From NCBI RefSeq assembly GCF_002930645.1, contig NZ_PSNW01000007.1, forward strand, positions 81,373-145,372: a DNA stretch of 64,000 nucleotides. Reading direction: 5' to 3'. The notes under the pieces were generated by a model. The model had not been told where the DNA came from. It ran no database searches and saw only the letters and a program-made list of their open reading frames with translations. Positions within the stretch are counted from its first letter, which is position 1. Each line of letters begins with the position of its first letter. Below are positions 41,824 to 51,288 of the stretch, one piece after another. A program made the position numbers and the translations under genes. The DNA comes from Solimonas fluminis. GTDB taxonomy: Bacteria; Pseudomonadota; Gammaproteobacteria; Nevskiales; Nevskiaceae.

Positions 41824-44429
41824 TTCGAGATCACTCCGCGCAGGCCGCCGCTGCCCAGGGCCGCGATGTCCATCAGCGCCAGCAGCGGTTGCAGGCCGCC
41901 CGGCGCGCAGAGGTAGCGCGGCTCCCACTCGGGGGCGAACTTTTCCTTGAAGGCGCGCAGGCCCTGGAAGTTGTAGAAGGATTCGCCGTGGCCGAACAGC
42001 AGGCTGCCGAAACGGTGCCAGCGCGGCGCCAGCGGATGCTTGGCGAAGCCCGACAGCGGGGCCATGCCCAGGCCGAAGCGGGCGTAGCCCTCGGCCTGGT
42101 AGTGCAGCAGCATGCGCACGAACAGGTAGTCCATCGCGCCGCGCGGGGCCTCCGCGCCGTAGCGCATCAGGTCCACCGCGATCTCCTCGCGCTGGCCGGT
42201 GACCAGCAGGTTGGCGAAGGCCACCGGCTTGCCGTCCTTGAGCGCCAGCGCCACCGGCGAGCGCTGCAGGTACTCGGGCAGGAAGGCGCCGAGGGAGAAG
42301 GATTTCTCGCGGGTCTGGTGGTGCTCCAGCCAGGCATCGGAGATCTGGCGCAGCTGCGGCAGCAGCGCCGGCACCTCGCCGGGCGACAGCAGCTGGAAGG
42401 ACAGGCCGTCGCGCTCGCCCTTGCTGACCGCATGGCGCAGGTGCGCCAGCTTCGGGCCCTTGGTGGAGAAGGTCCTGAGGTCGACGCTGGCGTATTCGCC
42501 GAGCTTGTAGGCCCGCAGGCCGGCGTCGAGATACAGCGACAGCTGCTCCGGCGGCACCTGGTAGAACACGGCCCGCCCGCCATGCTCGTCGGCCATCTCG
42601 ATGAAGCGCCACACCAGCTCCGGCCACTCCTCCTGCGCGCCGACCGGATCGTACAGCGACACCCAGCTGCGGTTGCGCTTGCCATACATGATGAAGCTCC
42701 GGCCCGACTCCGAGAACAGGAAGCTCTTGTCGCCGGTCAGTGCCAGGCAGGCGGACACCACCGGCTGCGCCTGCAGCACGGCCGCGGCGCGCTCCAGTTC
42801 GGCAGCGCTGGGGGCGGCGACGCGGCCGGAGGCCGGGCGGAACAGCTGCCACAGCGCGAAGCCCAGGCCCGCCAGCACGACGGCCAGCAGCGCGCGCAGG
42901 CCGCGCGGCGCATGCGCGTCGAACTGGAACTGCCACCAGAGCTGGCTGGTGTAGGGCACGTCGTCATAGACGAAGAACAGCAGCCAGGAGACCGCGGCCA
43001 CGACGATGCCCACCGTCACCAGCCAGGGCCAGCCCAGCACGCCGGCAAACAACGAGGCCCGGCGGTCGAACTCGCGGCGGCTGGCCAGCAGCACCAGCAG
43101 CAGGAAACCCAGCACCGCCATCTCGCTCAGCGCCACGCCCTTGGGCAGCGCCAGCCAGAAATTGAGCCCGGTGATCAGCACCGCGGTCCACCAGGCGGCG
43201 TCGAGGCGGTGCAGCAGGCCGCGTGCCACGAACAGCAGGGCCAGGCCGGCGATGCTGCCGAGGAAGTGCGCCGCTTCCACCACCTCCAGCGGCACCTTCA
43301 GCGCCAGCAGTTCGGTGGCTTCGTCGGTCGCCGGGGTCACGCCGGACACCAGCAGCATCACGCCGACCACGAAGGTCAGCGTCGACAGGAACAGCGGCGT
43401 CAGCTGCGTCGCGGCGCGGCCCACGCGCTGGGCCACGCCCACGCGCAGTTCGTTCCAGGCCAGCAGGCCGACGGCCGCGAACAGCGGCAGCAGGAAGTAG
43501 ATGGCCCGGTACAGCACCAGTGCGCCGGCCACCTGTTCCAGCGGGGCATGGCCGCGGTAGGCCAGCAGGATCACCGCCTCGAACACGCCGAGGCCGCCGG
43601 GGACATGGCTGATCACGCCCAGCGTGATGGCGATGGCGTAGAACGCCGTCAGCGCCGGGAAGCCGACGTCGCTCTGCGGCATCAGGAACCACAGCGCCGC
43701 CGCCGCGGCCAGGATGTCCAGGGCCGAGAACAGCAGCTGCGCCGCCGCCAGGCCCGGCCCCGGCAGGCGCAGGGTCCAGCGGTCGAACAGGCTCAGTTCG
43801 CGCCGCCAGGCGCAGAGCGCGATGAAGGCGGCGGTCAGCACCAGGATGGCGGCGGCGATGAGCTCCAGGCCGGCGGCGGGAATCCGCGCGATCGGCTCGA
43901 TCTGGCCGGCGCCCCAGAGCAGGGCGGCGGCGCCCACGGCGACGATGCCGCCGCCGAAGGCCAGGGCGATGAAGGCGATCAGCTGGCCGATGCGGCCGGC
44001 GTCGATGCCGGCAGCGGCATACAGGCGCATGCGCACCGCGCCGCCGGTCAGCACGCCCAGGCCCACGGTATTGCCCAGGGCATAGCCGCTGAAGGAGGCC
44101 AGGGCCAGGACCCTCGCCGGCACCCGGGCGCCGACGTAGCGCAGGCCGGACCAGTCGTAGCCCATCAGGGCGACGTAGCTGGCGACCGTCGCCAGCAGGG
44201 CCAGGCCGATATGGCTGGCCGGGGTGCCGCGCACCACCGCCGCCAGTTCGGCATAGCTCACCTCCCGCAGCAGCAGGCGGATGGCCGCCAGCACCAGGAC
44301 GGTCAGGAACAGGGCGCCGAGGGCGGGCAGCCAGCCGCGCAGGCGCGGCCAGAGTCCTTCGGCAGGGAGAGGGGCGGGGGTCGGCGGGGGCGCGGCGGGC
44401 CTTGCGGACATGGGGCGAACGGCGGTCAT
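41820..44429 (-). CDS. mprF: Bifunctional lysylphosphatidylglycerol synthase/flippase (MprF)
   Basis: The form read from MTAVRPMSARP is 869 residues; other starts at 44504 and 44411 are possible and no ribosome site decides. The N-terminal two thirds have about 14 membrane helices including the flippase motif HVPGGLGVFEAVILL. The C-terminal DUF2156 domain (from about residue 560, FLFSESGRSFIMYGKRNRSW, RGAMDYLFVRMLLHYQAEGYARFGLGMAPLSG) transfers lysine from Lys-tRNA to phosphatidylglycerol. It lowers surface charge and protects against cationic peptides and acid. It overlaps the VirJ-like gene by four bases. Confidence 0.93.
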   Translation of the reverse strand: MTAVRPMSARPAAPPPTPAPLPAEGLWPRLRGWLPALGALFLTVLVLAAIRLLLREVSYAELAAVVRGTPASHIGLALLATVASYVALMGYDWSGLRYVGARVPARVLALASFSGYALGNTVGLGVLTGGAVRMRLYAAAGIDAGRIGQLIAFIALAFGGGIVAVGAAALLWGAGQIEPIARIPAAGLELIAAAILVLTAAFIALCAWRRELSLFDRWTLRLPGPGLAAAQLLFSALDILAAAAALWFLMPQSDVGFPALTAFYAIAITLGVISHVPGGLGVFEAVILLAYRGHAPLEQVAGALVLYRAIYFLLPLFAAVGLLAWNELRVGVAQRVGRAATQLTPLFLSTLTFVVGVMLLVSGVTPATDEATELLALKVPLEVVEAAHFLGSIAGLALLFVARGLLHRLDAAWWTAVLITGLNFWLALPKGVALSEMAVLGFLLLVLLASRREFDRRASLFAGVLGWPWLVTVGIVVAAVSWLLFFVYDDVPYTSQLWWQFQFDAHAPRGLRALLAVVLAGLGFALWQLFRPASGRVAAPSAAELERAAAVLQAQPVVSACLALTGDKSFLFSESGRSFIMYGKRNRSWVSLYDPVGAQEEWPELVWRFIEMADEHGGRAVFYQVPPEQLSLYLDAGLRAYKLGEYASVDLRTFSTKGPKLAHLRHAVSKGERDGLSFQLLSPGEVPALLPQLRQISDAWLEHHQTREKSFSLGAFLPEYLQRSPVALALKDGKPVAFANLLVTGQREEIAVDLMRYGAEAPRGAMDYLFVRMLLHYQAEGYARFGLGMAPLSGFAKHPLAPRWHRFGSLLFGHGESFYNFQGLRAFKEKFAPEWEPRYLCAPGGLQPLLALMDIAALGSGGLRGVISK

Positions 44430-44594
44430 CGGACCGGCCAGGCCGGCGAAGACCGTTATTCTGGCACTGCGGGCACAGGGTTTGTATGACCGGCTGCGAT
44501 TCAAGCGATACTGTGCCCGGGCGGCGACGGACCGCGGGCCCCTTACGTTTTGTTGACTGCCGCCACCCGCCCGCCTCGCCTAGACTGCCGCCCC

Positions 44595-46061
44595 ATGCGC
44601 AACCCGCCCCGCCATTCCGAGCAGCTGATCCAGCGCCTCCGCCAGGACCTGGACCGGGCCGCCGACTATGCCGCCTGGAAGCAGATCGCGGAGGAGCTGG
44701 ATCGCCTGGAGGGCGGCGAAGCCTGGCGCCAGGACGATACCTGCGAGGATTTCGACCACCTGCTGATCAAGGAGCGCCTGGCCGGCATGCGCGAACTGCG
44801 CCGCCAGGGCGACGCGCGGCAGCTGGCCTTCAACCTCTACGAGGGCCTGCACGGCAACCTCGGCAACATCTCCAATCCGGTGCTGTACCAGGTGGCCCGC
44901 GTCGGCACCAAGCGCCTGGTGGAGGAATACCTGGACGAGGTGGCCCGCTGCCTGGACTATCTCTGCGCCGGCGACTTCGCCAACTTCAGCCACGACGACA
45001 AGATCGTCTTCTTCAAGCGCACCGGCACGGTGTTCGGGCGGTCCGCCCTGATGCTGTCCGGCGGCGCCACCCTGGGCATGTTCCACCTGGGCGTCATCAA
45101 GGCGCTGCACGAGCAGGGCCTGCTGCCGCGCGTGATCTCCGGCTCCTCGGCCGGCTCGATCATCGCCAGCGTGGTCGGCTCGCGCACCGACGCCGAGCTG
45201 GGCCGCGTGTTCGAGCCCGGCGGCCTGGACATCGCCGCCTTCCAGCGCTTCGGCCTGCGCAACGCCCTGAGCGGCAAGGCCCTGATGGACCCGGCCCAGC
45301 TCGAACGCTGCGTCGGCGTCAACATCGGCGACCTCAGCTTCCTGGAAGCCTTCGAGCGCTCCCGGCGCATCGTCGGCATCACCATCTCGCCGGCCGATCC
45401 GCACCACCAGGGCCGCCTGCTCAACTACCTGTCGGCGCCGCACGTGCTGATGCGCAAGGCGGTGATGGCCTCCTGCGCGGTGCCGGGCGTGTTCCCGCCG
45501 GTGATGCTGGAAGCCCGCAACTACGACGACCAGGTCGTGCCCTACATGCCGGCCAAGCGCTGGATCGACGGCACCCTGTCCAACGACCTGCCGATGCTGC
45601 GCGTGGCGCGCCTGCACAACGTCAATCACTACATCGTCAGCCAGACCAATCCGCACATCGTGCCGTTCATGTCGGAGAAGATCCTCGAGCCCAAGCGCGG
45701 CATCGCCCCGCTGGCCAAGGAACTGATCGCGCAAGGCAGCCGCGGCGCCCTGCAGCTGGCGCGCAAGCACCTGGACCCCTACGGCAGCGGCCGGGTCATC
45801 AACAAGGTCGACGCGATGATGCGCCAGCGCTACAGCGGCGACATCAACATCCTGCCGCGGCACACGCCCCGGCACCTGCTCAAGCTCTTCGCCAACCTCA
45901 GCCAGGACGACCTGCAGTCCTACATCCGCGAGGGCGAACGCGCTACCTGGCGCCAGATCGAACGCATCCGCTACCAGACGCGCATCTCGCGTGCCTTCGA
46001 GGACTGCCTCAAGCTGCTGAAGGATCGTCATCCGTCGGCAAGGCTGCAGGCCTTCGGCTGA
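44595..46061 (+). CDS. DUF3336-patatin phospholipase/lipase
   Basis: The 488-residue protein starts at MRNPPRHSEQ. The N-terminal DUF3336 domain (about residues 10-150) precedes a patatin domain. It has LSGGATLGMFHLGVIKALHEQG, nucleophile S185 in G-S-S-A-G and D325 in IDGTLSND. The eukaryotic relatives are triacylglycerol lipases (SDP1/TGL types), so storage-lipid hydrolysis is plausible. A TAGACT box lies 8 bases before the start and no ribosome site is seen, so translation may be leaderless. Confidence 0.9.
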   Translation: MRNPPRHSEQLIQRLRQDLDRAADYAAWKQIAEELDRLEGGEAWRQDDTCEDFDHLLIKERLAGMRELRRQGDARQLAFNLYEGLHGNLGNISNPVLYQVARVGTKRLVEEYLDEVARCLDYLCAGDFANFSHDDKIVFFKRTGTVFGRSALMLSGGATLGMFHLGVIKALHEQGLLPRVISGSSAGSIIASVVGSRTDAELGRVFEPGGLDIAAFQRFGLRNALSGKALMDPAQLERCVGVNIGDLSFLEAFERSRRIVGITISPADPHHQGRLLNYLSAPHVLMRKAVMASCAVPGVFPPVMLEARNYDDQVVPYMPAKRWIDGTLSNDLPMLRVARLHNVNHYIVSQTNPHIVPFMSEKILEPKRGIAPLAKELIAQGSRGALQLARKHLDPYGSGRVINKVDAMMRQRYSGDINILPRHTPRHLLKLFANLSQDDLQSYIREGERATWRQIERIRYQTRISRAFEDCLKLLKDRHPSARLQAFG

Positions 46062-46216
46062 GCCCCCGGCCGCCATGGCCGGAAAAGTGACAGGCGTTCC
46101 GCCGCCGGTCCTGCAAGAGGCCGTGAAAATCGAGACTTTTGGCCCAGAATCCCGCAGACCCCGCTGCTAGGATCAAAGCGGGGTACCGCCTTGGGGGGCG
46201 GTCCTGCAGACCAGGG

Positions 46217-46921
46217 ATGAATCGCGGCATGGCCGCAGCAGGCAAGAACAAAGGCGGTACGGGGGCGGAGATGACGGACCTTTCGGTCTCACCGGTGCGG
46301 GACGCCGCCGCACCCATCGTGCCGGCCACGGCACGCGGCGAAGCAACCCGCCGCAAGCTGATGGAAGCAGCGGAAAAGGACTTCGGCGAGAAGGGTTTCC
46401 ACGCCGCCTCGGTCAGTTCCATCACGCACCGCGCGGGCGTCGGCCAGGGCACCTTCTACCTCTACTTCCGCAGCAAGGAAGAGATCTTCGCGATGCTGGT
46501 CCGGGAAATCGGCCACGAGCTGCGCCGGCGGATGGCGATCGCCGTCACCGCCTCCACCACCCTGGAAGAAGCCGCCCATGGCGGCATCAGCGCCTTCCTC
46601 GGTTTTGCCCAGCAGCATCCGGGCCTGTTCCGCATCGTGCAGGAGTCGCAGTTCGTCGACGAGCCGACCTACCGCGAGTACTACCATCTGCTGGAACAGG
46701 GCTATCGCGCCGGCCTGATGGAGGCGCAGCAGCGCGGCTACATCGGCGGCGGCGATGCTGAGGTGCGCGCCTGGGCCATCATCGGCATCACCCATTTCCT
46801 CGGGCTGCGCTACTGCCTGTGGCAGGGACAGTTGCCGGAGACCGAGGTGCTGGACGATGTCACGCGGTTCATCGCCCGCGCATTGAATTCGCCCCAGGGA
46901 GAGACGCTGCCGTCCTTCTGA
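46217..46921 (+). CDS. TetR-family transcriptional regulator
   Basis: The 234-residue form starts at MNRGMAAAG after AGGG; starts at 46229 or 46271 are also possible. The helix-turn-helix is near residues 50-95 (AAEKDFGEKGFHAASVSSITHRAGVGQGTFYLYFRSKEEIFAML). An all-helical ligand domain follows (HPGLFRIVQESQFVDEPTYREYY). A GCC/GGC hairpin at 46185-46202 lies in its leader. No clear target operon is adjacent; the upstream patatin gene is a candidate. Confidence 0.85.
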   Translation: MNRGMAAAGKNKGGTGAEMTDLSVSPVRDAAAPIVPATARGEATRRKLMEAAEKDFGEKGFHAASVSSITHRAGVGQGTFYLYFRSKEEIFAMLVREIGHELRRRMAIAVTASTTLEEAAHGGISAFLGFAQQHPGLFRIVQESQFVDEPTYREYYHLLEQGYRAGLMEAQQRGYIGGGDAEVRAWAIIGITHFLGLRYCLWQGQLPETEVLDDVTRFIARALNSPQGETLPSF

Positions 46922-46946
46922 TGCGAGCGCGGAGCGTCAACGAGCC

Positions 46947-47375
46947 CTAGAAGAGATCCGTCTTGCGCCGCCCGAAGCCGGGTTCCGGCGTGGGGGTGTG
47001 CCGCAGGCTCGCGGCCGCGGGCGCGGCGGGCGCGGGGGCCGGCTTCCAGGGCGACAGCAGCGTCGCCAGCATGCCCCGCGGAGGCTCTTCCTTCTTCAGT
47101 CCTCCGCGCAGCCGCTGATGGCCGCGGGGCGTCAGGATCAGGACCGGCCCTTCGGACTCCTCATCGAGTTCGAGCTCGCCGTCGAACACCAGTCCGCGGA
47201 CGGCCTGCGCCAGGTCCGCTCGCCGCAGCTGCGTCTGCGGCCATTCGGCCCGCAGGACCTCCAGCGACAGATGGCCGCCGACCGGCACTTGCCGATCCGC
47301 AAAGATCTGCAGCACCGCCGCCTCGATCACATCCTCATCCACGCTCACCTGCCACTCCAGAAACCTTGCCGCCAT
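46947..47375 (-). CDS. Hypothetical protein, possible winged-helix
   Basis: The 142-residue product is not recognised. Residues 1-90 (VSVDEDVIEAAVLQIFADRQVPVGGHLSLEVLRAEWPQ..., LTPRGHQRL) have the length and pattern of a small winged-helix domain. The C-terminal third is Pro/Ala-rich and ends in RRKTDLF. It is convergent with the TetR gene, with 25 bases between. Function is unknown. Confidence 0.6.
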   Translation of the reverse strand: MAARFLEWQVSVDEDVIEAAVLQIFADRQVPVGGHLSLEVLRAEWPQTQLRRADLAQAVRGLVFDGELELDEESEGPVLILTPRGHQRLRGGLKKEEPPRGMLATLLSPWKPAPAPAAPAAASLRHTPTPEPGFGRRKTDLF

Positions 47376-47651
47376 CCTGGCTTCAGCCCGATGGCCGTCA
47401 CCTTAGCGCAGCAGACCCTGCCTGCCTGTAGGGGTTTTATCCACCGGGGACGGAAGGGGTGAAAAGCCTGCCGAATGGCAGGCGCGCAAGGCCCTTGGCA
47501 AGGGCTCCAGCATCGTGCGCATCACTCGCGGACCGGAGCCGCCGCCGCACACAACGCCGGGAATCTCCACGCCGGGCGGGCGATGGCTTGCGGCGGCCCG
47601 GCATCGGGCCAGGCCACCGCGGGCCATCGCTCCTCCCCTCGATCCGTTGCC

Positions 47652-48050
47652 CTACTTCTTCAGCAGATCGCGGATCTCGGTGAGCAGCTTCTCTTCGGTG
47701 CTCGGTGCCGGCGGCGCGGCGGGAGCAGCCGCTTCCTGGCGACGGAAGCGGTTGATGATCTTGACCAGCATGAAGATCGCGAAGGCCACGATCGTGAAGT
47801 CGAACACCGCCTGGATGAACTTGCCGTAGGCCAGCACCACCGCCGGCGTCTCGCCCACCGCCTCGTGCAGCACCAGCCCGAGCTTGGTGAAGTCCACGCC
47901 GCCGACGAGCAGTCCCAGTATCGGCATCACGATATCGCCGACCAGCGAGGAAACGATCTTGCCGAACGCGGCACCGATCACGACACCGACCGCCAGGTCG
48001 ACCACGTTGCCGCGCATCGCGAATTCGCGGAATTCCTTGACCATGCTCAT
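47652..48050 (-). CDS. mscL: Large-conductance mechanosensitive channel
   Basis: The 132-residue protein has a strong AAGGAGC ribosome site and the MscL signature: [33 protein letters not shown] (N-terminal helix and first membrane span), the second span [21 protein letters not shown] and a C-terminal helix [14 protein letters not shown]. It opens under membrane tension on osmotic downshock. It is a single gene. Confidence 0.97.
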   Translation of the reverse strand: MSMVKEFREFAMRGNVVDLAVGVVIGAAFGKIVSSLVGDIVMPILGLLVGGVDFTKLGLVLHEAVGETPAVVLAYGKFIQAVFDFTIVAFAIFMLVKIINRFRRQEAAAPAAPPAPSTEEKLLTEIRDLLKK

Positions 48051-48150
48051 GGGGGCTCCTTAAGTCCTTCGTCCTTGGGTGTCAGCAGCGAATGTTTCAG
48101 TCTGAACAGCGGCTCAATTGTAGCGGCGAAAGCGGACGGTGAGCATGACC

Positions 48151-49020
48151 CTAGAGACAGGACGGCAATCCCGCCGCCAGGTCCGGATAACTCGGCATGA
48201 AATGCAGCTCCTCGCGCAGGCGATCGGTTCGCAGGCGCTTGGACTCCTCCATGAACGACCACATCGCCGGCGTGAAGACCTGCTTCGCCTCCTCCAGGGA
48301 AACCTGCGGCGGCGGCGGCAGTCCCAGCAAGACGGCACAGCGCGTGAAGTAGTCGCACATCGTGGTGGGATTGCCGTCGGCGACGTTGTAGGCGGCGCCC
48401 GGCCGCCCCCAGGCCGCCGCATGCAGGGCGGCCTGCGCCAGGTCCTCGGCATGGATGCGGTTGGTGCAGGGCGACTCGGCCTCGCGCACCACCGGCAGTC
48501 CCTGCGCCAGGCGCTCGCGAGGCAAGCGGCCCGGGCCATAGATGCCGGGCACGCGCAGGATCACCACCTCCGCCCCCGAAGCGGCGGCGTACTCTCCCAG
48601 GACCGTCTCGGCATCCAGCCGGCGGCGCGCACGCGCGCTGACCGGCCTCGGCGCCTCGTCCTCGTCGATCCAGCGCCCGCCGCAGTCGCCATAGACCCCG
48701 GAGGTGGAGATATAGACGAGCCGCCGCAGCGCCGGCCGCGTGGCCAGCCAGCGCCGCAGCCGCGTGTCCTGCTCGCCGCCCGCCGGCGGCGGGGCAAACC
48801 AGAACAGCAGGGGCGTGTCCAACGGGGGAGCCTGGGCGTCCAGGTCGGCTTGCTGCACGGCCAGGCCTTGCGCGTGCAGCGCCTGCGCGGCTGGCAGCGA
48901 GCGGACGATTGCCGTAACCTCGCCGCCCAACGCCCGCAGGCGCTGCGCCACGCGCAGGCCGATGTCGCCGCAGCCGACGATGGCCGCCCGGCGCGGCAGG
49001 ATTTCTTCGAGAGTCTTCAT
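48151..49020 (-). CDS. NAD-dependent epimerase/dehydratase-like SDR protein
   Basis: The 289-residue protein has a Rossmann motif (IVGCGDIGLRVAQRL, residues 14-28) and YISTSGVYGD, typical of YeeZ-like atypical SDRs. Here the usual YxxxK catalytic Lys is not obvious, and a Tyr is present in the STSGVYG segment. RVPGIYGPGR and TNRIHAEDLAQA also match extended SDRs. The substrate is unknown. Its start codon overlaps that of the divergent reductase gene by two bases, so its promoter must lie inside that gene. Confidence 0.82.
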   Translation of the reverse strand: MKTLEEILPRRAAIVGCGDIGLRVAQRLRALGGEVTAIVRSLPAAQALHAQGLAVQQADLDAQAPPLDTPLLFWFAPPPAGGEQDTRLRRWLATRPALRRLVYISTSGVYGDCGGRWIDEDEAPRPVSARARRRLDAETVLGEYAAASGAEVVILRVPGIYGPGRLPRERLAQGLPVVREAESPCTNRIHAEDLAQAALHAAAWGRPGAAYNVADGNPTTMCDYFTRCAVLLGLPPPPQVSLEEAKQVFTPAMWSFMEESKRLRTDRLREELHFMPSYPDLAAGLPSCL

Positions 49021-50035
49021 GCATCAAGTCTATCTGGCCGGACGCGACAACTCCTTCGCTGCCGGCGCGGAGGAAACCGTGCTGGAAGCCGGGCTGCGCC
49101 AGCACCTGACCCTGCCCTTCGGCTGCAAGTCCGGCGGCTGTGCCTCCTGCCGCGTGCGCCTCCTGCAGGGCGAGGTGCAGCATCGGCTGCCGCCGCCGGC
49201 GCTGTCGCAGGCGGAGCTCGACGCCGGCTACATCCTGATGTGCCTGGCCGAGGCCCGCAGCGACCTGGTGCTGGACCTGCACCAGCCGGCACGGCTGGAG
49301 CGGCTGCGCCCGCGCCAGTTGCCGGTGCGCGCCCAGGCGCGTATGCCCTTGTCGCACGACGTCATCGGCCTGACGCTCAAGCTGCCGCGGGGCGAGCGCT
49401 TCGACTACATGCCCGGCCAGTACCTCGACTTCCTGCTGGAAGACGGCAAGCGCCGCAGCTTCTCCATCGCCAACGCGCCCAACGGCGAAACCCTGGAACT
49501 GCACCTGCGCATCGCCCCGGGCGGACGCTTTGCCCACTGGGTGCGGGACCAGATGCCGGAGCGCGCCATCCTGCGCATCGAGGGGCCGCTGGGCGCCTTC
49601 TACCTGCGCGAGGACTCGCCACGCCCCATGCTGCTGATGGCCGGCGGCACTGGGATGGCCCCCATCAAGGCGATGCTCGAAAGCCAGCTCGCCCGCGGCC
49701 TTCAGCGTCCCGCGCACCTCTTCTGGGGCGTGCGCAGCCGCGAGGACCTCTACCTCGACGCGCAGTTGCAGCAGTGGACGCAGAAGCATGCAGGGCTGCG
49801 CTACACGCCGGTGCTGTCGGACCCGGATGCGGACTGGCAGGGCGAGCGCGGCTTCGTGCACGAGGCCCTCCTGCGCGCCTACCCCCGCCTGGACGGTCAC
49901 GAGATCTACATGTCGGGCCCGCCGGTGATGGTGCGCAGCGGCAAGGACGCCTTCATCGCGGCGGGCCTGGACGCCGACCACCTGTTCTACGATTCCTTCG
50001 ACTACGCCTTCGAGACCTGGCCCGCGAACAACTAG
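49019..50035 (+). CDS. 2Fe-2S/FAD/NAD(P) reductase (CDP-6-deoxyglucoseen reductase-like)
   Basis: The 338-residue protein starts with a plant-type 2Fe-2S domain (residues about 1-90, PFGCKSGGCASCRVRLLQGEV and a later Cys in ILMCLAEA). An FAD-binding barrel (KRRSFSIANAP) and an NAD(P) domain (LMAGGTGMAPIKAMLES, IYMSGPPVMVRSG) follow. This order, ferredoxin domain first, is the one of AscD-like reductases and of oxygenase reductases. The electron acceptor is unknown. The start codon shares bases with the divergent SDR gene, and the stop codon TAG is part of a perfect palindrome. Confidence 0.87.
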   Translation: MHQVYLAGRDNSFAAGAEETVLEAGLRQHLTLPFGCKSGGCASCRVRLLQGEVQHRLPPPALSQAELDAGYILMCLAEARSDLVLDLHQPARLERLRPRQLPVRAQARMPLSHDVIGLTLKLPRGERFDYMPGQYLDFLLEDGKRRSFSIANAPNGETLELHLRIAPGGRFAHWVRDQMPERAILRIEGPLGAFYLREDSPRPMLLMAGGTGMAPIKAMLESQLARGLQRPAHLFWGVRSREDLYLDAQLQQWTQKHAGLRYTPVLSDPDADWQGERGFVHEALLRAYPRLDGHEIYMSGPPVMVRSGKDAFIAAGLDADHLFYDSFDYAFETWPANN

Positions 50036-50090
50036 GGCCTGTTAACACTACGGCCGTCGCTGCGACGGCCGTAGTGTTAACAGGCCCTAG
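50032..50090. repeat. Perfect 59-nt palindrome with one-base loop
   Basis: The left arm (50032-50060, starting CTAGGGCCTGTTAACACTAC) and right arm (50062-50090) are perfect inverted copies of 29 bases with a single T between. The left arm contains the stop codon of the reductase gene. It lies between convergent genes and has no T run. Confidence 0.9.
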
Positions 50091-50100
50091 GCGGCGCACC

Positions 50101-51288
50101 TCAGAGCATCGCCGCCAGCTCCAGGCCCAGGCGATGGTACTTCTCGGCCTCGGCGCGCTGCTGCGTGGCCTCGCAGACACGGGCCAGTTCCAGATAGGCG
50201 GTGGCGCTGGGCTGCTGGCGGATCGCCGCTTCCAGGTAGCTGCGCGCCTTGCCCCAGAGCTTGTTGCGCAGGCAGACCTGGCCGGCCGCCAGCTGCACTT
50301 CCGGATACTCGCCGTAGCGCCCCAGCCACTGCTCGATCGTGGCCAGCTGGCCGAGGGAGTCGGCGGCCTGCAGGCCGCCATAGAGCCGCATCAGCTCGGC
50401 ATCCCAGCCGCGGTTCAGCGCCGCGGCGATCAGCACCAGCGCCTCGGCACCGGCATTGAGCCGCACCAGGCCGCGTGCATACTCGCGCAGCAGCGACGGC
50501 TCCTCGCGCAGTTCGCGGCCGGCCTGCTCCCACAGCGTCTTGAGCTGGTCGAGGTTGGCGGCCTGCACGGCCGCCTGCAGGCGGCGGCGCAAGGCTTCCG
50601 CGGACAGTTCCCGCAGGCGCGCGGGCGCCAGCGCCGCCGCGACATCGGCCTGCTGGAGCACACCAGCCAGCCGGTCCCAGTCGGCCAGCGCGAAATGGCA
50701 TTCGGCCAGCAGCTCCAGCGGATAAGGATGCCGCGGATCCTGTTCGCGCAGCTGCAGCGCGCTGTCGCGCGCCTGGGCGTAGTCCCCGCGGGCTCGCTGC
50801 AGCTCCGCGCGCGTCAGCAACGCCGCGAAGCGCGCCTCGGGGTCACCTTGCGCGGCCAGCCGCAGGTAGTGCTCGCGGCGGTCGGCCGCACCCAGCTGCT
50901 GGGCGGCCTTGGCCGCAGCCAGGTAGTTCAGGTGCGAGGCCCGGTGGTCGGCCGCCCGGCGCACCATCTCGATCTCCGCCTCGCGCCAGTGTCCTTCCAT
51001 CAGGCGCAGCATGCCGTCCTCGAAGGAGTCGCGGGCCAGGTCGGCGCGGCGGCGCTCCATCGCCCGGCGCACGCGCCAGGGCAGGCCGGCACCGGCCACC
51101 AGCAGCTGGTAGCCGTAGTACAGGCCGCAGACGATCACGAACAGCGCGCCGGCGAGGCCGAACAGGGAGGTCTCCAGCACCCAGCGTCCGTGGGTGATCA
51201 TCACGTAGCCGGTGTCGGCGCGCAGCAGATAGGCAGCGGCGCTGCCCAGGGCCAGCGCCAGCACGGCCAGCAGCAGCCAGCGGATCAT
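50101..51288 (-). CDS. hemY: HemY-like TPR membrane protein
   Basis: The 395-residue protein has two N-terminal membrane helices (about residues 2-22 and 40-64) followed by a large TPR-type helical domain (from about residue 80). This is the HemY_N plus TPR layout. It is the last gene of hemC-hemD-hemX-hemY, and its start overlaps the hemX stop by four bases. Its precise role in heme synthesis is not known; despite the name it is not protoporphyrinogen oxidase. Confidence 0.88.
   Translation of the reverse strand: MIRWLLLAVLALALGSAAAYLLRADTGYVMITHGRWVLETSLFGLAGALFVIVCGLYYGYQLLVAGAGLPWRVRRAMERRRADLARDSFEDGMLRLMEGHWREAEIEMVRRAADHRASHLNYLAAAKAAQQLGAADRREHYLRLAAQGDPEARFAALLTRAELQRARGDYAQARDSALQLREQDPRHPYPLELLAECHFALADWDRLAGVLQQADVAAALAPARLRELSAEALRRRLQAAVQAANLDQLKTLWEQAGRELREEPSLLREYARGLVRLNAGAEALVLIAAALNRGWDAELMRLYGGLQAADSLGQLATIEQWLGRYGEYPEVQLAAGQVCLRNKLWGKARSYLEAAIRQQPSATAYLELARVCEATQQRAEAEKYHRLGLELAAML

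Noticed and set aside
47403..47627. A 74-codon minus-strand open frame in the gap before mscL
   Set aside because: There is no ribosome site, no recognisable domain, and the composition is that of non-coding GC-rich DNA with a GCCTGCC/GGCAGGC hairpin.
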